A DNA stretch of 14,428 nucleotides from JAKAJA01 sp037440125 (GCA_037440125.1 JBBIUU010000073.1:1-14428); one strand, 5' to 3'. Numbered from the stretch's first letter, positions 5,216-13,454 are shown. A program made the numbers and translations. The notes: generated by a model not told the origin, from the sequence alone.

Positions 5216-7630
5216 ATGAGACTGCTCAACCCTATGGCTCTCGCGTTCGGGATGTGCGCGATGACCCTTTCGGCTACCGCGCAGGCCCCCCTGGACCGGA
5301 CGGTGCTTCCGATCCCGGAACCGGACTATCCGCACAGCACCGTCCTTGACGCCAGGGACGCCACGCCGCCGCCCCGGTTCGAGGTGAAGGCGCCGGCGGG
5401 AGCGCCCAACGTGCTCATCGTCCTGGTGGACGACATGGGCTTCGGCATGCCGAGCGCCTTCGGCGGGCCGGTGCACATGCCCTCCGCGGACCGCCTCGCC
5501 ACCGAGGGGCTGCGCTACAACCAGTTCCACACCACCGCGCTCTGTTCGCCCACGCGGATGGCGCTGCTCACCGGCCGCAACCACCACATGGGCAACATGG
5601 GCAGCATCACCGAGACCGCCACGGGGTTCCCGGGCAACACCGGGCAGCGGCCGAACAACGACGCCGAGCTGGCGCAGATGCTGCGCCTCAACGGATACAG
5701 CACGGCGTTCTTCGGGAAGAACCACGAGACCGCGCCCTGGGAGGTCAGCCCCTCCGGACCCACCGACCGCTGGCCCACGCGCTCGGGCTTCGACAAGTTC
5801 TACGGCTTCTACGGCGGCGAGACCGACCAGTGGAACCCCACGCTCTACGACGGGATGACCCGGGTCCCGACCCCCCACTACCCGGGCTACAACTTCATGA
5901 CCGACATGACCGACCAGGCCATCGCCTGGATGAAGTTCCAGAAATCCCTCACGCCGGACAAGCCGTTCTTCATCTACTTCGCCCCGGGCGCCACCCACGC
6001 GCCGCACCACGTGCCCAAGGAATGGATCGCGAAGTACAAGGGCAAGTTCGACCAGGGCTGGGACAAGCTGCGCGAAGAGACGCTGGCGCGCCAGATCGCC
6101 CGGGGCGTGGTGCCGCCGGGCACCAAACTGGCCAACAAGCCCGAGGCCATCAAGGACTGGGACGCCCTGACCCCCGACGAGAAGAAGCTCTTCGCCCACC
6201 AGATGGAGGTCTATGCCGCCTTCGGCGAGTACGCCGACCACGAGATCGGTCGGCTCTTCGACGCCATCGGCCAGACCGGCCAGCTCGACAACACGCTGAT
6301 CTTCTACATCCTCGGCGACAACGGCACGAGCGCCGAGGGAGGCATGTCCGGAATGTTCAGCGAGATGACCTATTTCAACGGCGTCATCGAAACCGTCCCT
6401 GACATGCTGAAGCACTACGACGAGTGGGGCGGCCCGTCGACCTATCCTCACATGGCCGCGGGGTGGGCCGTGGCGGGGGACACGCCCTTCACGTGGACCA
6501 AGCAGGTCCCCTCCGACTTCGGCGGCACTCGCAACGGAATGATCGTCTCCTGGCCCAAGCGCATCAAGGCCGTGAACCAACTGCGGTCCCAGTGGCACCA
6601 CGTCATCGACGTCGCGCCCACCGTGCTCGAAGCGGCGGGCCTGCCCGAGCCTAAGGTCGTCGACGGCACCGTCCAGACGCCGATCGAAGGCGTGAGCCTG
6701 GTCTACACCTTCGACCAGCCCAAGGCGGACAGCACGCACGAGACCCAGTACTTCGAGATCTTCGGCAATCGCGCCATCTATCGCGACGGGTGGTATGCCC
6801 GCACCATCCACAGGGCGCCGTGGGAAAGGGTGCCCCGCGCGAAGCTGCCGGAGGACACGTGGGAGCTTTACGACACGACCAAAGACTTCAGCCTCGTCAA
6901 CGACCTGGCGTCGGCGGATCCGGCAAAGCTCAAGGAGATGCAGGACCTCTTCATCCAGGAGGCCATCAAGTACCGCGTGCTTCCCATCGATGACCGGGTC
7001 TTCGAGCGCATCCTCCCGTCGACCGCCGGCCGACCCGACCTCATGGGCGACCGGACGTCGCTGACGCTCTCCGAGGGCATGAACTCGATGAGCGAAAACG
7101 TCTTCATCAACATCAAGAACCGCTCGCTCTCTATCACCGCGGACGTGGAGATCCCGCAGGGCGGCGCGAACGGCGTCATCCTGGCCCAGGGCGGCCGCTT
7201 CGGCGGCTGGAGCCTCTACCTCAAGGACGGCAAGCCGGCGTACTGCTACAACTTCCTCGGGCTCGAGCAGTATAAGGTCGCGGCCCCTCAGGCCGTGGCA
7301 GCGGGCAAAGCCACCCTCCGCATGGACTTCGCCTACGACGGCGGCGGGCCCGGCAAGGGCGGTACGGCCACGCTCCTGGTGGACGGCAAGGAGGTCGCCA
7401 GCGGCCGGATCGGACGCACGGAGGCCGCGATCTTCTCGGCCGACGAGACGGCGGGTGTGGGCATGGACGACGCCACCCCGGTCACCGCGGACTACAAGGA
7501 ACGCGACAACGCCTTCACCGGCAAGATCCTCAAGGTGGTCGTGGACGTGAAGCCGGTCGGGGCTGGAGAGAAGGCCGAGGCGGCCAAGGCGGGCGCCGAA
7601 GCCGCCGGAAAGATGAAGGAAGCGGAGTGA
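5216..7630 (+). CDS. Periplasmic arylsulfatase-type sulfatase with C-terminal lectin-like domain
   Basis: An 804-residue sulfatase that should hydrolyse sulfate esters in the periplasm. The signal peptide is about 1-24. The active-site motif CSPTR begins at C110, the residue to be oxidised to formylglycine. Metal and substrate residues can be placed: D72-D73 (VDDMG), R114, K168 and H170 (GKNH), H261, D368-N369 (GDNG) and K429. The sulfatase core ends near 560 (WELYDTTKDFSLVNDLA). Residues about 610-780 form an extra beta-rich domain (SITADVEIP, GVILAQGGRFGGWSLYLKDGK, TLLVDGKEVASGRIG) like the concanavalin-type C-terminal domains of some large arylsulfatases. It ends in an Ala/Glu/Lys-rich tail (783-804). 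Start chosen by the AAGGAG run just upstream. Followed after 111 bases by the second DUF2092 gene. Natural substrate unknown; no formylglycine-generating enzyme is in the window. Confidence 0.95.
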   Translation: MRLLNPMALAFGMCAMTLSATAQAPLDRTVLPIPEPDYPHSTVLDARDATPPPRFEVKAPAGAPNVLIVLVDDMGFGMPSAFGGPVHMPSADRLATEGLRYNQFHTTALCSPTRMALLTGRNHHMGNMGSITETATGFPGNTGQRPNNDAELAQMLRLNGYSTAFFGKNHETAPWEVSPSGPTDRWPTRSGFDKFYGFYGGETDQWNPTLYDGMTRVPTPHYPGYNFMTDMTDQAIAWMKFQKSLTPDKPFFIYFAPGATHAPHHVPKEWIAKYKGKFDQGWDKLREETLARQIARGVVPPGTKLANKPEAIKDWDALTPDEKKLFAHQMEVYAAFGEYADHEIGRLFDAIGQTGQLDNTLIFYILGDNGTSAEGGMSGMFSEMTYFNGVIETVPDMLKHYDEWGGPSTYPHMAAGWAVAGDTPFTWTKQVPSDFGGTRNGMIVSWPKRIKAVNQLRSQWHHVIDVAPTVLEAAGLPEPKVVDGTVQTPIEGVSLVYTFDQPKADSTHETQYFEIFGNRAIYRDGWYARTIHRAPWERVPRAKLPEDTWELYDTTKDFSLVNDLASADPAKLKEMQDLFIQEAIKYRVLPIDDRVFERILPSTAGRPDLMGDRTSLTLSEGMNSMSENVFINIKNRSLSITADVEIPQGGANGVILAQGGRFGGWSLYLKDGKPAYCYNFLGLEQYKVAAPQAVAAGKATLRMDFAYDGGGPGKGGTATLLVDGKEVASGRIGRTEAAIFSADETAGVGMDDATPVTADYKERDNAFTGKILKVVVDVKPVGAGEKAEAAKAGAEAAGKMKEAE

Positions 7631-7741
7631 CCGCGGCCGCCGCCGGCTGAACCACGTGGGCGTTGAAGAAAGTCACCGGGGAGCCTTTCCTGGCCCGGAC
7701 CTGACTGCACTCGATCTGGATACCGAAAGGAGAGGACCCTC

Positions 7742-8512
7742 ATGAATAAGACCCTCGCGGCAAAGATGATTCTCGGCACGCTCCTCCTCGCCGTGGCGAT
7801 TCCCATGGCCACGGCGGCGCAGTCCGCGGGAATCGACCCCCAGGCGGAGCGGCTGCTCAAGTCGGCCACGGACTTCCTCGCCGCCCAGAAGCAGTTCTCC
7901 GTGGACACGGCGATCATTCTCGAGGTCGTGCTGAAGTCGGGGCAGAAGATTCAGTACGACCACCGCGCGACCCTCTCTTTGCAGCGGCCCAACAAGCTCA
8001 GGGCCCACCGCAGCGGTGACCTGATCGACCAGGTCTTCTACTACGACGGGAAATCGCTCACCCTCTACAACCCGGCGGAGAAGTACTTCGCCACCTCGCC
8101 GGCGCCCGGGACGCTCGAGGACATGCTCGCCTTCGCCCAGGACAAGCTCAACGTGTTCGCCCCGGCGGGAGACCTCATCTGCAAGAACGCCTACGAGATC
8201 CTCATGCAGGATGTGACCTCCGGCTTCGTCGTCGGCAAGGCCATGGTGGACGGCGTGCGCTGCGACCACCTCGCCTTCCGGAAGCCCGGCGTGGACTTCC
8301 AGATCTGGATCCAGGAGGGGGCAACCCCGCTGCCCCGCAAGCTGGTCCTGACGACCACCGATCTCCCCGAGGCTCCCCAGTTCTCCGTGGTCATGACCAA
8401 CTGGAACCTCAACCCGACGTTCGATGCCAAGCTCTTCGAGTTCACGCCGCCCAAGGACGCCAAGCAGATCGAGTGGCTGCCCGCAACCCCGAGCGGAACC
8501 CAGAGCAAGTGA
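7742..8512 (+). CDS. DUF2092 family exported protein (copy B)
   Basis: A 256-residue paralogue of the protein at 2584-3390. The signal peptide is about 1-26 (LLLAVAIPMATAA). Shared blocks with copy A include AERLLKSATDFLAAQK, LSLQRPNKLRAHRSGD, FYYDGKSLTLYN, PGTLEDML, CDHLAFRKPGVDFQIWIQEG and the closing FEFTPPKDAK. The two copies are well diverged, so the duplication is not recent. AAAGGAGAGG sits about 10 bases before the ATG. It follows the large sulfatase and is followed after 13 bases by copy B of the small AGVARRTTRRT protein, repeating the DUF2092-small protein order. A lipid-carrier-like role in the periplasm is an inference from the presumed LolA-like fold. Confidence 0.9.
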   Translation: MNKTLAAKMILGTLLLAVAIPMATAAQSAGIDPQAERLLKSATDFLAAQKQFSVDTAIILEVVLKSGQKIQYDHRATLSLQRPNKLRAHRSGDLIDQVFYYDGKSLTLYNPAEKYFATSPAPGTLEDMLAFAQDKLNVFAPAGDLICKNAYEILMQDVTSGFVVGKAMVDGVRCDHLAFRKPGVDFQIWIQEGATPLPRKLVLTTTDLPEAPQFSVVMTNWNLNPTFDAKLFEFTPPKDAKQIEWLPATPSGTQSK

Positions 8513-8525
8513 GCCGGAGGAGGCC

Positions 8526-8966
8526 ATGATGAAATCACGAATCAGCGCTCGTTTCGCGACCCTCACGATCCTCCTCCTCGGCGCGGCTTTCGCCCTGGAG
8601 ACCGCGGCCATCATCGGCGCGCCCGCAACCCCCGTGTCCGCGGCCGGCGTGGCCCGCCGGACCACGCGCCGGACCGTGGCGGTCACCACGACTGCGACCG
8701 CGGCGGCGGTCACGACTTCCGCGGCACAGGCGTCGGCGGCATCGGCCGAGGCTTCCGCCGCGGCCGCATCCGCCTCCGCCGCCCAGGCCTCGGCCGCCGC
8801 TGCGGCTGCATCGGGCGCGCCCGCGATCGGAACGGTCGTCATGGCTCTGCCGGCCGGATGCGCGCAGGTCCAGATGAACGGGGTGGCCTACTCCAACTGC
8901 GGCGGCGTGTACTACCGGGCCGCGTTCCAGGGCGATACGTTGGTCTACGTGGTGTCGCAGCCCTGA
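8526..8966 (+). CDS. Small exported protein with AGVARRTTRRT motif and Ala/Ser-rich insert (copy B)
   Basis: A 146-residue homologue of the 94-residue protein at 3387-3671; not a family I can name. After a signal peptide (about 1-28) comes TPVSAAGVARRTTRRT, then a long Ala/Ser/Thr tract (about 52-98) with repeats such as AAQASAA, absent in copy A, then a C-terminal part ALPAGCAQVQMNGVAYSNCGGVYYR...LVYVV. Two cysteines (ALPAGC and SNCGG) could form a disulfide; copy A has only the first. ATG 8526 and ATG 8529 are both served by GGAGGAGG (8516-8523); the reading frame stays open further upstream but that part overlaps the DUF2092 gene and has no signal peptide. It lies 13 bases after DUF2092 copy B. 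Periplasmic or surface location is likely; function unknown. Confidence 0.85.
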   Translation: MMKSRISARFATLTILLLGAAFALETAAIIGAPATPVSAAGVARRTTRRTVAVTTTATAAAVTTSAAQASAASAEASAAAASASAAQASAAAAAASGAPAIGTVVMALPAGCAQVQMNGVAYSNCGGVYYRAAFQGDTLVYVVSQP

Positions 8967-9034
8967 GGCCGGGGGGCGCCGCAAGAGCGCGCTGGCAGAT
9001 CGAGCATGAGACAGAATCCGTGGAGAACGGGACC

Positions 9035-10456
9035 ATGAGTAAGGCGAGGAAATCCGCGAGAGGCCCTGCGGCCAACGAAGGGAATCTCGCGTCGGTCTGC
9101 TGTGCGGGCACCTACAAGGAACGCTACGCCGCGGGGAAAGCCCTGCGGGAGAAGTGCCCCCGCCTCAGCCATGCGGAATGGAAGCCGCCGAAGGATCGCT
9201 CGGATGCGGTCCAGACGGTCCTGGATGCGGAGCAAGGCCGCGTGCCCGAGCTGCTGCCCCTCCGCCACGGCCGCATGGTCAAGTCGGCCTTCACCTTCTA
9301 CCGGGGCTCGGCCCTCGCCATGGCCCACGACCTCGCGTCCACCCTGGTCAGCGGCATCCGCGTCCAGGCCTGCGGGGATGCGCACCTCTGCAACTTCGGC
9401 GGGTTCGCCACGCCGGAGCGGAAGATCATCTTCTCAACCAACGACCTGGACGAAACCCTCCCGGCCCCCTGGGAGTGGGACGTCAAGCGCCTCGCGGCGA
9501 GCTTCGTCGTGGGCTGCCGGGACAAGGCGATCCCCGACGCGACGGCCCAAGAGATCGCGGCGAAAAGCGTCCGCGCCTACCGCGAGTCCATGGCCGAATT
9601 CAGCCAGATGATGACGCTGGAACTGTGGTACACCTCGATCACGGCGGACGAGCTGATGGAGGGTCTGCCCCCCGAGCTCCGCAAGCGTGGCCTGAAGCGC
9701 ATCCAGAAGGAGCAGGCGAAGAGCCGCGGCGAGGAGATCTTCCCCAAACTGGTGGAGCACAGGGGCGAGATCCCCGTCATCAAGGACCAGCTCCCGACGA
9801 TCTTCCACGCCGAGGGCCACAGGCCGGGCGAGGTCGAGATGGCCGTCAGGAACACTTTCGACGACTACAAGCGCTCCCTGCCCACGGCCTATCACACCCT
9901 GCTGGACCGCTACGAACTCAAGGATGCGGCGGTCAAGGTGGTGGGGGTGGGCAGCGTGGGGACCGCATGCTGGGTGCTCCTCTTCATGGCGGGCGAGGGG
10001 GACCCCCTCTTCCTCCAGGTGAAGGAGGCGCGCGCCTCCGTGCTGGAGCCCTACGCGGGCAAGAGCGCCTTTCACAACCACGGCCAGCGCGTGGTGAACG
10101 GCTACCGCGTGATGCAACCGGCCAGCGACATGTTCCTCGGGTGGGCGCGCGGCCCCAAGCGCGACTACTTCGTCCGCCAGCTCAGGGACGTCAAGATCAG
10201 CCTCCGCGTAGAGACATTCGGCGCGTCCGAGCTGAGTCTCTACGCGGGGTGGTGCGGTCGGGCCCTCGCCCTCTCCCACGCCCGCTCGGGGAACTCGGCC
10301 ATGCTCAGCGGCTACATGGGCAAGGGCGACACCTTCGACAGGGCTGTCGCGGCCTTCTCGGTCGCCTACGCCGACCAGAACGAAAAGGACCACGCCGCCT
10401 TGGGCCGCGCCGTCCGCTCGGGCAAGCTGACGGCCGTGTTCGAGGACGAGGGCTGA
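9035..10456 (+). CDS. DUF2252 family protein, possibly kinase-like
   Basis: A 473-residue cytoplasmic-looking protein (no signal peptide) of the DUF2252 family (COG4320), function unestablished. Family hallmarks are visible: FTFYRGSALAMAHDL (86-100), GDAHLCNFGG (114-123), FSTNDLDETLPAPWEWDVKR (133-152), the Gly-rich VVGVGSVGTACWVLL (302-316) and PLFLQVKEA (324-332). GDAHxxN followed by a DxDE acidic strand resembles the HGDxHxxN and DxD elements of aminoglycoside phosphotransferase-like kinases, and VGVGSVG...K330 resembles a glycine loop plus ATP-binding lysine, though in reversed order. This reading is mine. ATG 9035 was chosen over upstream frame extension because the latter overlaps the previous gene; GGAG sits 9 bases before it, and GTG 9020 is an alternative. 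It interrupts a run of exported products. Confidence 0.9.
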   Translation: MSKARKSARGPAANEGNLASVCCAGTYKERYAAGKALREKCPRLSHAEWKPPKDRSDAVQTVLDAEQGRVPELLPLRHGRMVKSAFTFYRGSALAMAHDLASTLVSGIRVQACGDAHLCNFGGFATPERKIIFSTNDLDETLPAPWEWDVKRLAASFVVGCRDKAIPDATAQEIAAKSVRAYRESMAEFSQMMTLELWYTSITADELMEGLPPELRKRGLKRIQKEQAKSRGEEIFPKLVEHRGEIPVIKDQLPTIFHAEGHRPGEVEMAVRNTFDDYKRSLPTAYHTLLDRYELKDAAVKVVGVGSVGTACWVLLFMAGEGDPLFLQVKEARASVLEPYAGKSAFHNHGQRVVNGYRVMQPASDMFLGWARGPKRDYFVRQLRDVKISLRVETFGASELSLYAGWCGRALALSHARSGNSAMLSGYMGKGDTFDRAVAAFSVAYADQNEKDHAALGRAVRSGKLTAVFEDEG

Positions 10457-10509
10457 GACGTCCGCCGAGGGGGCTTCCGCAGAGCGGAGTGCGTAACGGA
10501 GGTGGGTCG

Positions 10510-11565
10510 ATGAATTCGAGAGCTCGGTTTGTGGCGGCCATGTTGCTGGCCCTGTCGTTCGGGTGCGTCCGCGTGCCCCCCAAGAACGTCGCGCTGGACC
10601 GGTTCGACTATGGGCAGTCCATCGCGGACTCCTGGAAGCGCCAGACGCTCAGCAACATCGTCCGGCTCCGCTACGGCGACGCTCCGACCTTTCTGGAGGT
10701 CACGTCGGTCATCAACAGCTACTCCACCGCCGGCTCCGTCAACGGAGGCGCCACCGTTCCGGAGAGCCCGGTCCCCAACAGTTTCAACCTGGGGGCCTCC
10801 CGATCCTGGTCCAACTCCCCCACGGTGACGTACCAGCCTCTGACGGGGCAGAAGTTCACGGCGAACCTCCTGCGCCCGGTGCCGCCCGCCGCGGTGTTCC
10901 AGATGATCTCGGCCGGCTGGCCCATCGAGCTCATCCTCCGCACCTCGCTGAGGTCCATCAACGGACTCTCAAACAACAACCGCGGACAACGGGGGGACCT
11001 GGCCTTCGACCGCATCGTGGAGGCCCTCACGCGCATCCAGCGCTCGCGCGCCATGAGCGTCCGGGTCGAAGAGCGGAAGGAGGGCGAAGCGGTCGCGGTC
11101 GTGCTCCGCAAGGCGGCCGTCCCAGAGCAGGTCCTCGAGGATAGCCGGACGGTCCGGACCCTGCTCGGCCTCAAAGACGATGCCACAGAATTTTCCGTCA
11201 CTTTCGGTTCGATTCCCAGAAATGACCTGGAGATCGCGGTGGAGACCCGCTCCATGCTCGAGCTCATGCTCGAACTGGCCACGGGTGTCGACGTTCCACC
11301 CGCCGACCTGGCGGAGGGCCGGGCCCTTTCCGGACTGACCGCGCCCGGCGAGACGCCCCCCGAGCCGCTCCTCCACGTCCGCTGCGGCAAATCCGCCCCC
11401 CCCGACGCCTTCGCCGCGGTGCCCTACCGGAACCTCTGGTTCTGGATCGACGACACGGACCGGGCCTCCAAGAGCAAGTTCACGTTCTTGATGATCTTGT
11501 TCTCTCTCGCAGAAGGGGGACAGACCTCAGCTGCGCCACTGGTCACCATCAGCGCCGGGAAATAG
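10510..11565 (+). CDS. Putative lipoprotein of unknown function
   Basis: A 351-residue protein I cannot name. The N-terminus (MNSRARFVAAMLLALSFGC) has a short hydrophobic signal with a cysteine at 19 preceded by Gly, so lipidation is likely, although SFGC is a relaxed lipobox. Visible blocks are ALDRFDYGQSIADSWKRQ (28-45), LSNIVRLRYGDAPTFLEVTS (47-66), a Ser/Asn/Gly-rich stretch (71-100), SPTVTYQPLTGQKFTANLL, a helical FDRIVEALTRIQRSRAM and a C-terminal YRNLWFWIDDTDRASKSKFTF. The overall pattern suggests a periplasmic lipoprotein with a structured C-terminal domain. GGAGGTG lies just before ATG 10510. The frame is open far upstream over the DUF2252 gene but that part is not a real extension. 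It ends 35 bases before the second sulfatase, so the two are probably co-transcribed. Confidence 0.8.
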   Translation: MNSRARFVAAMLLALSFGCVRVPPKNVALDRFDYGQSIADSWKRQTLSNIVRLRYGDAPTFLEVTSVINSYSTAGSVNGGATVPESPVPNSFNLGASRSWSNSPTVTYQPLTGQKFTANLLRPVPPAAVFQMISAGWPIELILRTSLRSINGLSNNNRGQRGDLAFDRIVEALTRIQRSRAMSVRVEERKEGEAVAVVLRKAAVPEQVLEDSRTVRTLLGLKDDATEFSVTFGSIPRNDLEIAVETRSMLELMLELATGVDVPPADLAEGRALSGLTAPGETPPEPLLHVRCGKSAPPDAFAAVPYRNLWFWIDDTDRASKSKFTFLMILFSLAEGGQTSAAPLVTISAGK

Positions 11566-11588
11566 CGGGAGAAGAAGAATGTCCAACC

Positions 11589-11593
11589 GGAGG
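11589..11593 (+). promoter_or_regulatory. Ribosome binding site GGAGG deciding a TTG start
   Basis: GGAGG stands 7 bases before TTG 11601. The nearby ATG 11579 is out of frame and the next in-frame ATG lies inside the sulfatase core (around residue 48), after the signal peptide. TTG is therefore the start of the second sulfatase. Confidence 0.75.
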
Positions 11594-11600
11594 TGGAACT

Positions 11601-13412
11601 TTGAATAGACCGACCGTAGCCGTAATCGCCGGGCTTCTCGCGACGCTGTTCGCCACGGGGGTCCGGGCGCAGGCCCAGGCGCGGCCCCAAATCCAGGCGA
11701 CGCCGAAGAGGCCCAACATCGTCGTCATCCTCTGCGACGACATGGGCTTCTCCGACATGGGCTGCTTCGGAAGTGAGATCAAGACGCCGGTCCTCGACTC
11801 GCTCGCCAAGGACGGCGTGCGCTTCACGCAGTTCTACACCCACGCGAGCTGTTCGCCGACAAGGTCCATGCTGCTCTCCGGCGTGGACACGCACCTGAAC
11901 GGCCTCGGCAACATGAGCGAGTTCACCGCGCCCAACCAGATGGGCGTGGACGGCTATGAGGGGGACCTCAACGACAAGGTCGTCACCCTGCCCCAACTCC
12001 TGAAGGACGCCGGCTACCACACCTACATGGTGGGCAAGTGGCACCTGGGGAAGAAGCCGTCGCAGATCCCGGCCGCGCGGGGCTTCGAGCGCGACTTCAC
12101 GCTCCTCGACGGGATGGGTAGCTACTGGGATATGTGGAACTTCTCGGCCGCCAACCCCAAGTCGCTCTACACCGAGGACGGGAAATACCTGCGGAGCCTG
12201 CCCAAGAACTACTACGCCACGAAGACCTACACCGACAAGCTGATCTCCTACATCGACGCGGGCCGCGGCGACGGCAGGCCCTTCTTCGCGTACGTCTCCC
12301 ACCAGGCGCCGCACGAGCCCTACCACCTGCCGAAGGAGTGGCGCAAGCGCCACGTCGGCGAGTACGACAAGGGCTATGACGCAGTACGGCAGGAGCGCCT
12401 GAAGAGGCAGATCGAACTCGGCATTATGCCCCCGGGTACCCCGCTTGCCGAGAGAATGTGGTTCGTTCCCGATCCCATCCTTTTGGCCCCGGCCGCTCGC
12501 GCGATCCTCGGCAAGAAGATGGAGATCTACGCCGGGCTGGTCGAGAACATGGACTACCACGTCGGACGCCTCATCGACCACCTCAAACAGATCGGCGAGT
12601 ACGAGAACACCATCTTCATCGTCTTCGGCGACAACGGCGCCGAAGGGAACGACCTCCACGCCATGATCGCGGGCGCGCCCGGCACCCGCGACTTCCTCTT
12701 CGCGTCGATCCACTGGTCGCAGACCAACCCCAATGCGTGGGGCGACCCCGGCTCCTGGCTCGCCTACGGGCCCATGTGGGCGCAGGTCTCCATGACGCCC
12801 TTCAGCCAGTACAAGGCCTGGCTCGCCGAGGGCGGCATCCGGAACGCGCTCATCGTCAGCGGGCCCCTGGTTCAGCGGCCCAAGGGGAGCCTCGACCACC
12901 AGGGGGTCATGCACGTGGCCGACATCATGCCCACGCTTCTCGAGGTGGCCGGCACGAGCTATCCGAAGACCTACAAGGGGAAAGAACTGCCTCCGGAGAT
13001 GGGCAAGTCCTGGGTCCCCGTGCTCGCGGGCCAGGCCGAGTCGCCCCGGACGGACCAGGATGTGCTCGCCTGGGAGGTCTTCGGCAACCGCGCCGTCCGG
13101 CAGGGGAACTGGAAGCTGCGCTGGGAGTTCAAGCCCCTCGGCAAGGGGGACTGGGAGCTCTTCGACCTCTCGACGGATCCGGCCGAGCTGAAGGATCTCG
13201 CCGCGGACTATCCCGACAAGCTGAAGGAGATGCTCGCGCTGTGGGACGACTACGTCCGGCGGGACAACGTGGTCCTGCCCAACCGCTCGCCCTTCGAGAC
13301 TCTGGAAGACCAGCTTCCGCCGCGCGTCCCGGTCCAGCCCGGCTATCCGCCGCTCAACCTGAAGAAGCAGTACGTGCCGCCGCCCGACATGATGGCGGAC
13401 CCCAAACCGTGA
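11601..13412 (+). CDS. Periplasmic arylsulfatase, AtsA-like
   Basis: A 603-residue sulfatase close in layout to Pseudomonas arylsulfatase AtsA: CDDMGFSDMGCFGSEIKTP (45-63), CSPTRSMLLSG with the formylglycine-forming C84, R88, K146-H148 in GKWHLG, H234 in SHQAPHEP, D344-N345 in GDNGAEGND, K405, and the EGGIRN block (410-415). A signal peptide covers about 1-23 (VRA before QAQ). It should cleave sulfate esters in the periplasm; calcium is the metal in characterised relatives. Start is TTG (see ribosome binding site at 11589). It lacks the C-terminal lectin-like domain of the 804-residue sulfatase at 5216-7630, and the two differ enough to imply different substrates. It follows the lipoprotein by 35 bases and precedes a barrel protein by 42 bases. 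The maturation enzyme is not in this window. Confidence 0.95.
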   Translation: MNRPTVAVIAGLLATLFATGVRAQAQARPQIQATPKRPNIVVILCDDMGFSDMGCFGSEIKTPVLDSLAKDGVRFTQFYTHASCSPTRSMLLSGVDTHLNGLGNMSEFTAPNQMGVDGYEGDLNDKVVTLPQLLKDAGYHTYMVGKWHLGKKPSQIPAARGFERDFTLLDGMGSYWDMWNFSAANPKSLYTEDGKYLRSLPKNYYATKTYTDKLISYIDAGRGDGRPFFAYVSHQAPHEPYHLPKEWRKRHVGEYDKGYDAVRQERLKRQIELGIMPPGTPLAERMWFVPDPILLAPAARAILGKKMEIYAGLVENMDYHVGRLIDHLKQIGEYENTIFIVFGDNGAEGNDLHAMIAGAPGTRDFLFASIHWSQTNPNAWGDPGSWLAYGPMWAQVSMTPFSQYKAWLAEGGIRNALIVSGPLVQRPKGSLDHQGVMHVADIMPTLLEVAGTSYPKTYKGKELPPEMGKSWVPVLAGQAESPRTDQDVLAWEVFGNRAVRQGNWKLRWEFKPLGKGDWELFDLSTDPAELKDLAADYPDKLKEMLALWDDYVRRDNVVLPNRSPFETLEDQLPPRVPVQPGYPPLNLKKQYVPPPDMMADPKP

Positions 13413-13454
13413 CGAGCACCCATTCTGGTCTGAATTGAGTTGGAGGGAAATTGA

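Noticed and set aside
5117..6811. Minus-strand open frame of 564 codons
   Set aside because: It is the shadow of the large sulfatase gene, whose catalytic motifs are intact.
7633..7640. Palindrome GCGGCCGC after the large sulfatase
   Set aside because: A short GC-only palindrome is expected by chance in this base composition.
7673..8842. Minus-strand open frame of 389 codons
   Set aside because: It lies opposite DUF2092 copy B and the small protein; its Ala-rich start mirrors the Ala/Ser tract.
10476..10488. Hairpin TCCGC-AGA-GCGGA before the lipoprotein gene
   Set aside because: Five-base stem without a T tract; not a convincing terminator or operator.
9154..10509. Upstream extension of the lipoprotein frame to an 803-residue protein
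   Set aside because: The extra part is a Pro/Arg/Gly-rich out-of-frame reading of the DUF2252 gene; a ribosome binding site and signal peptide mark 10510 as the start.
11424..12914. Minus-strand open frame of 496 codons
   Set aside because: It is antisense to the AtsA-like sulfatase and has no recognisable domain.
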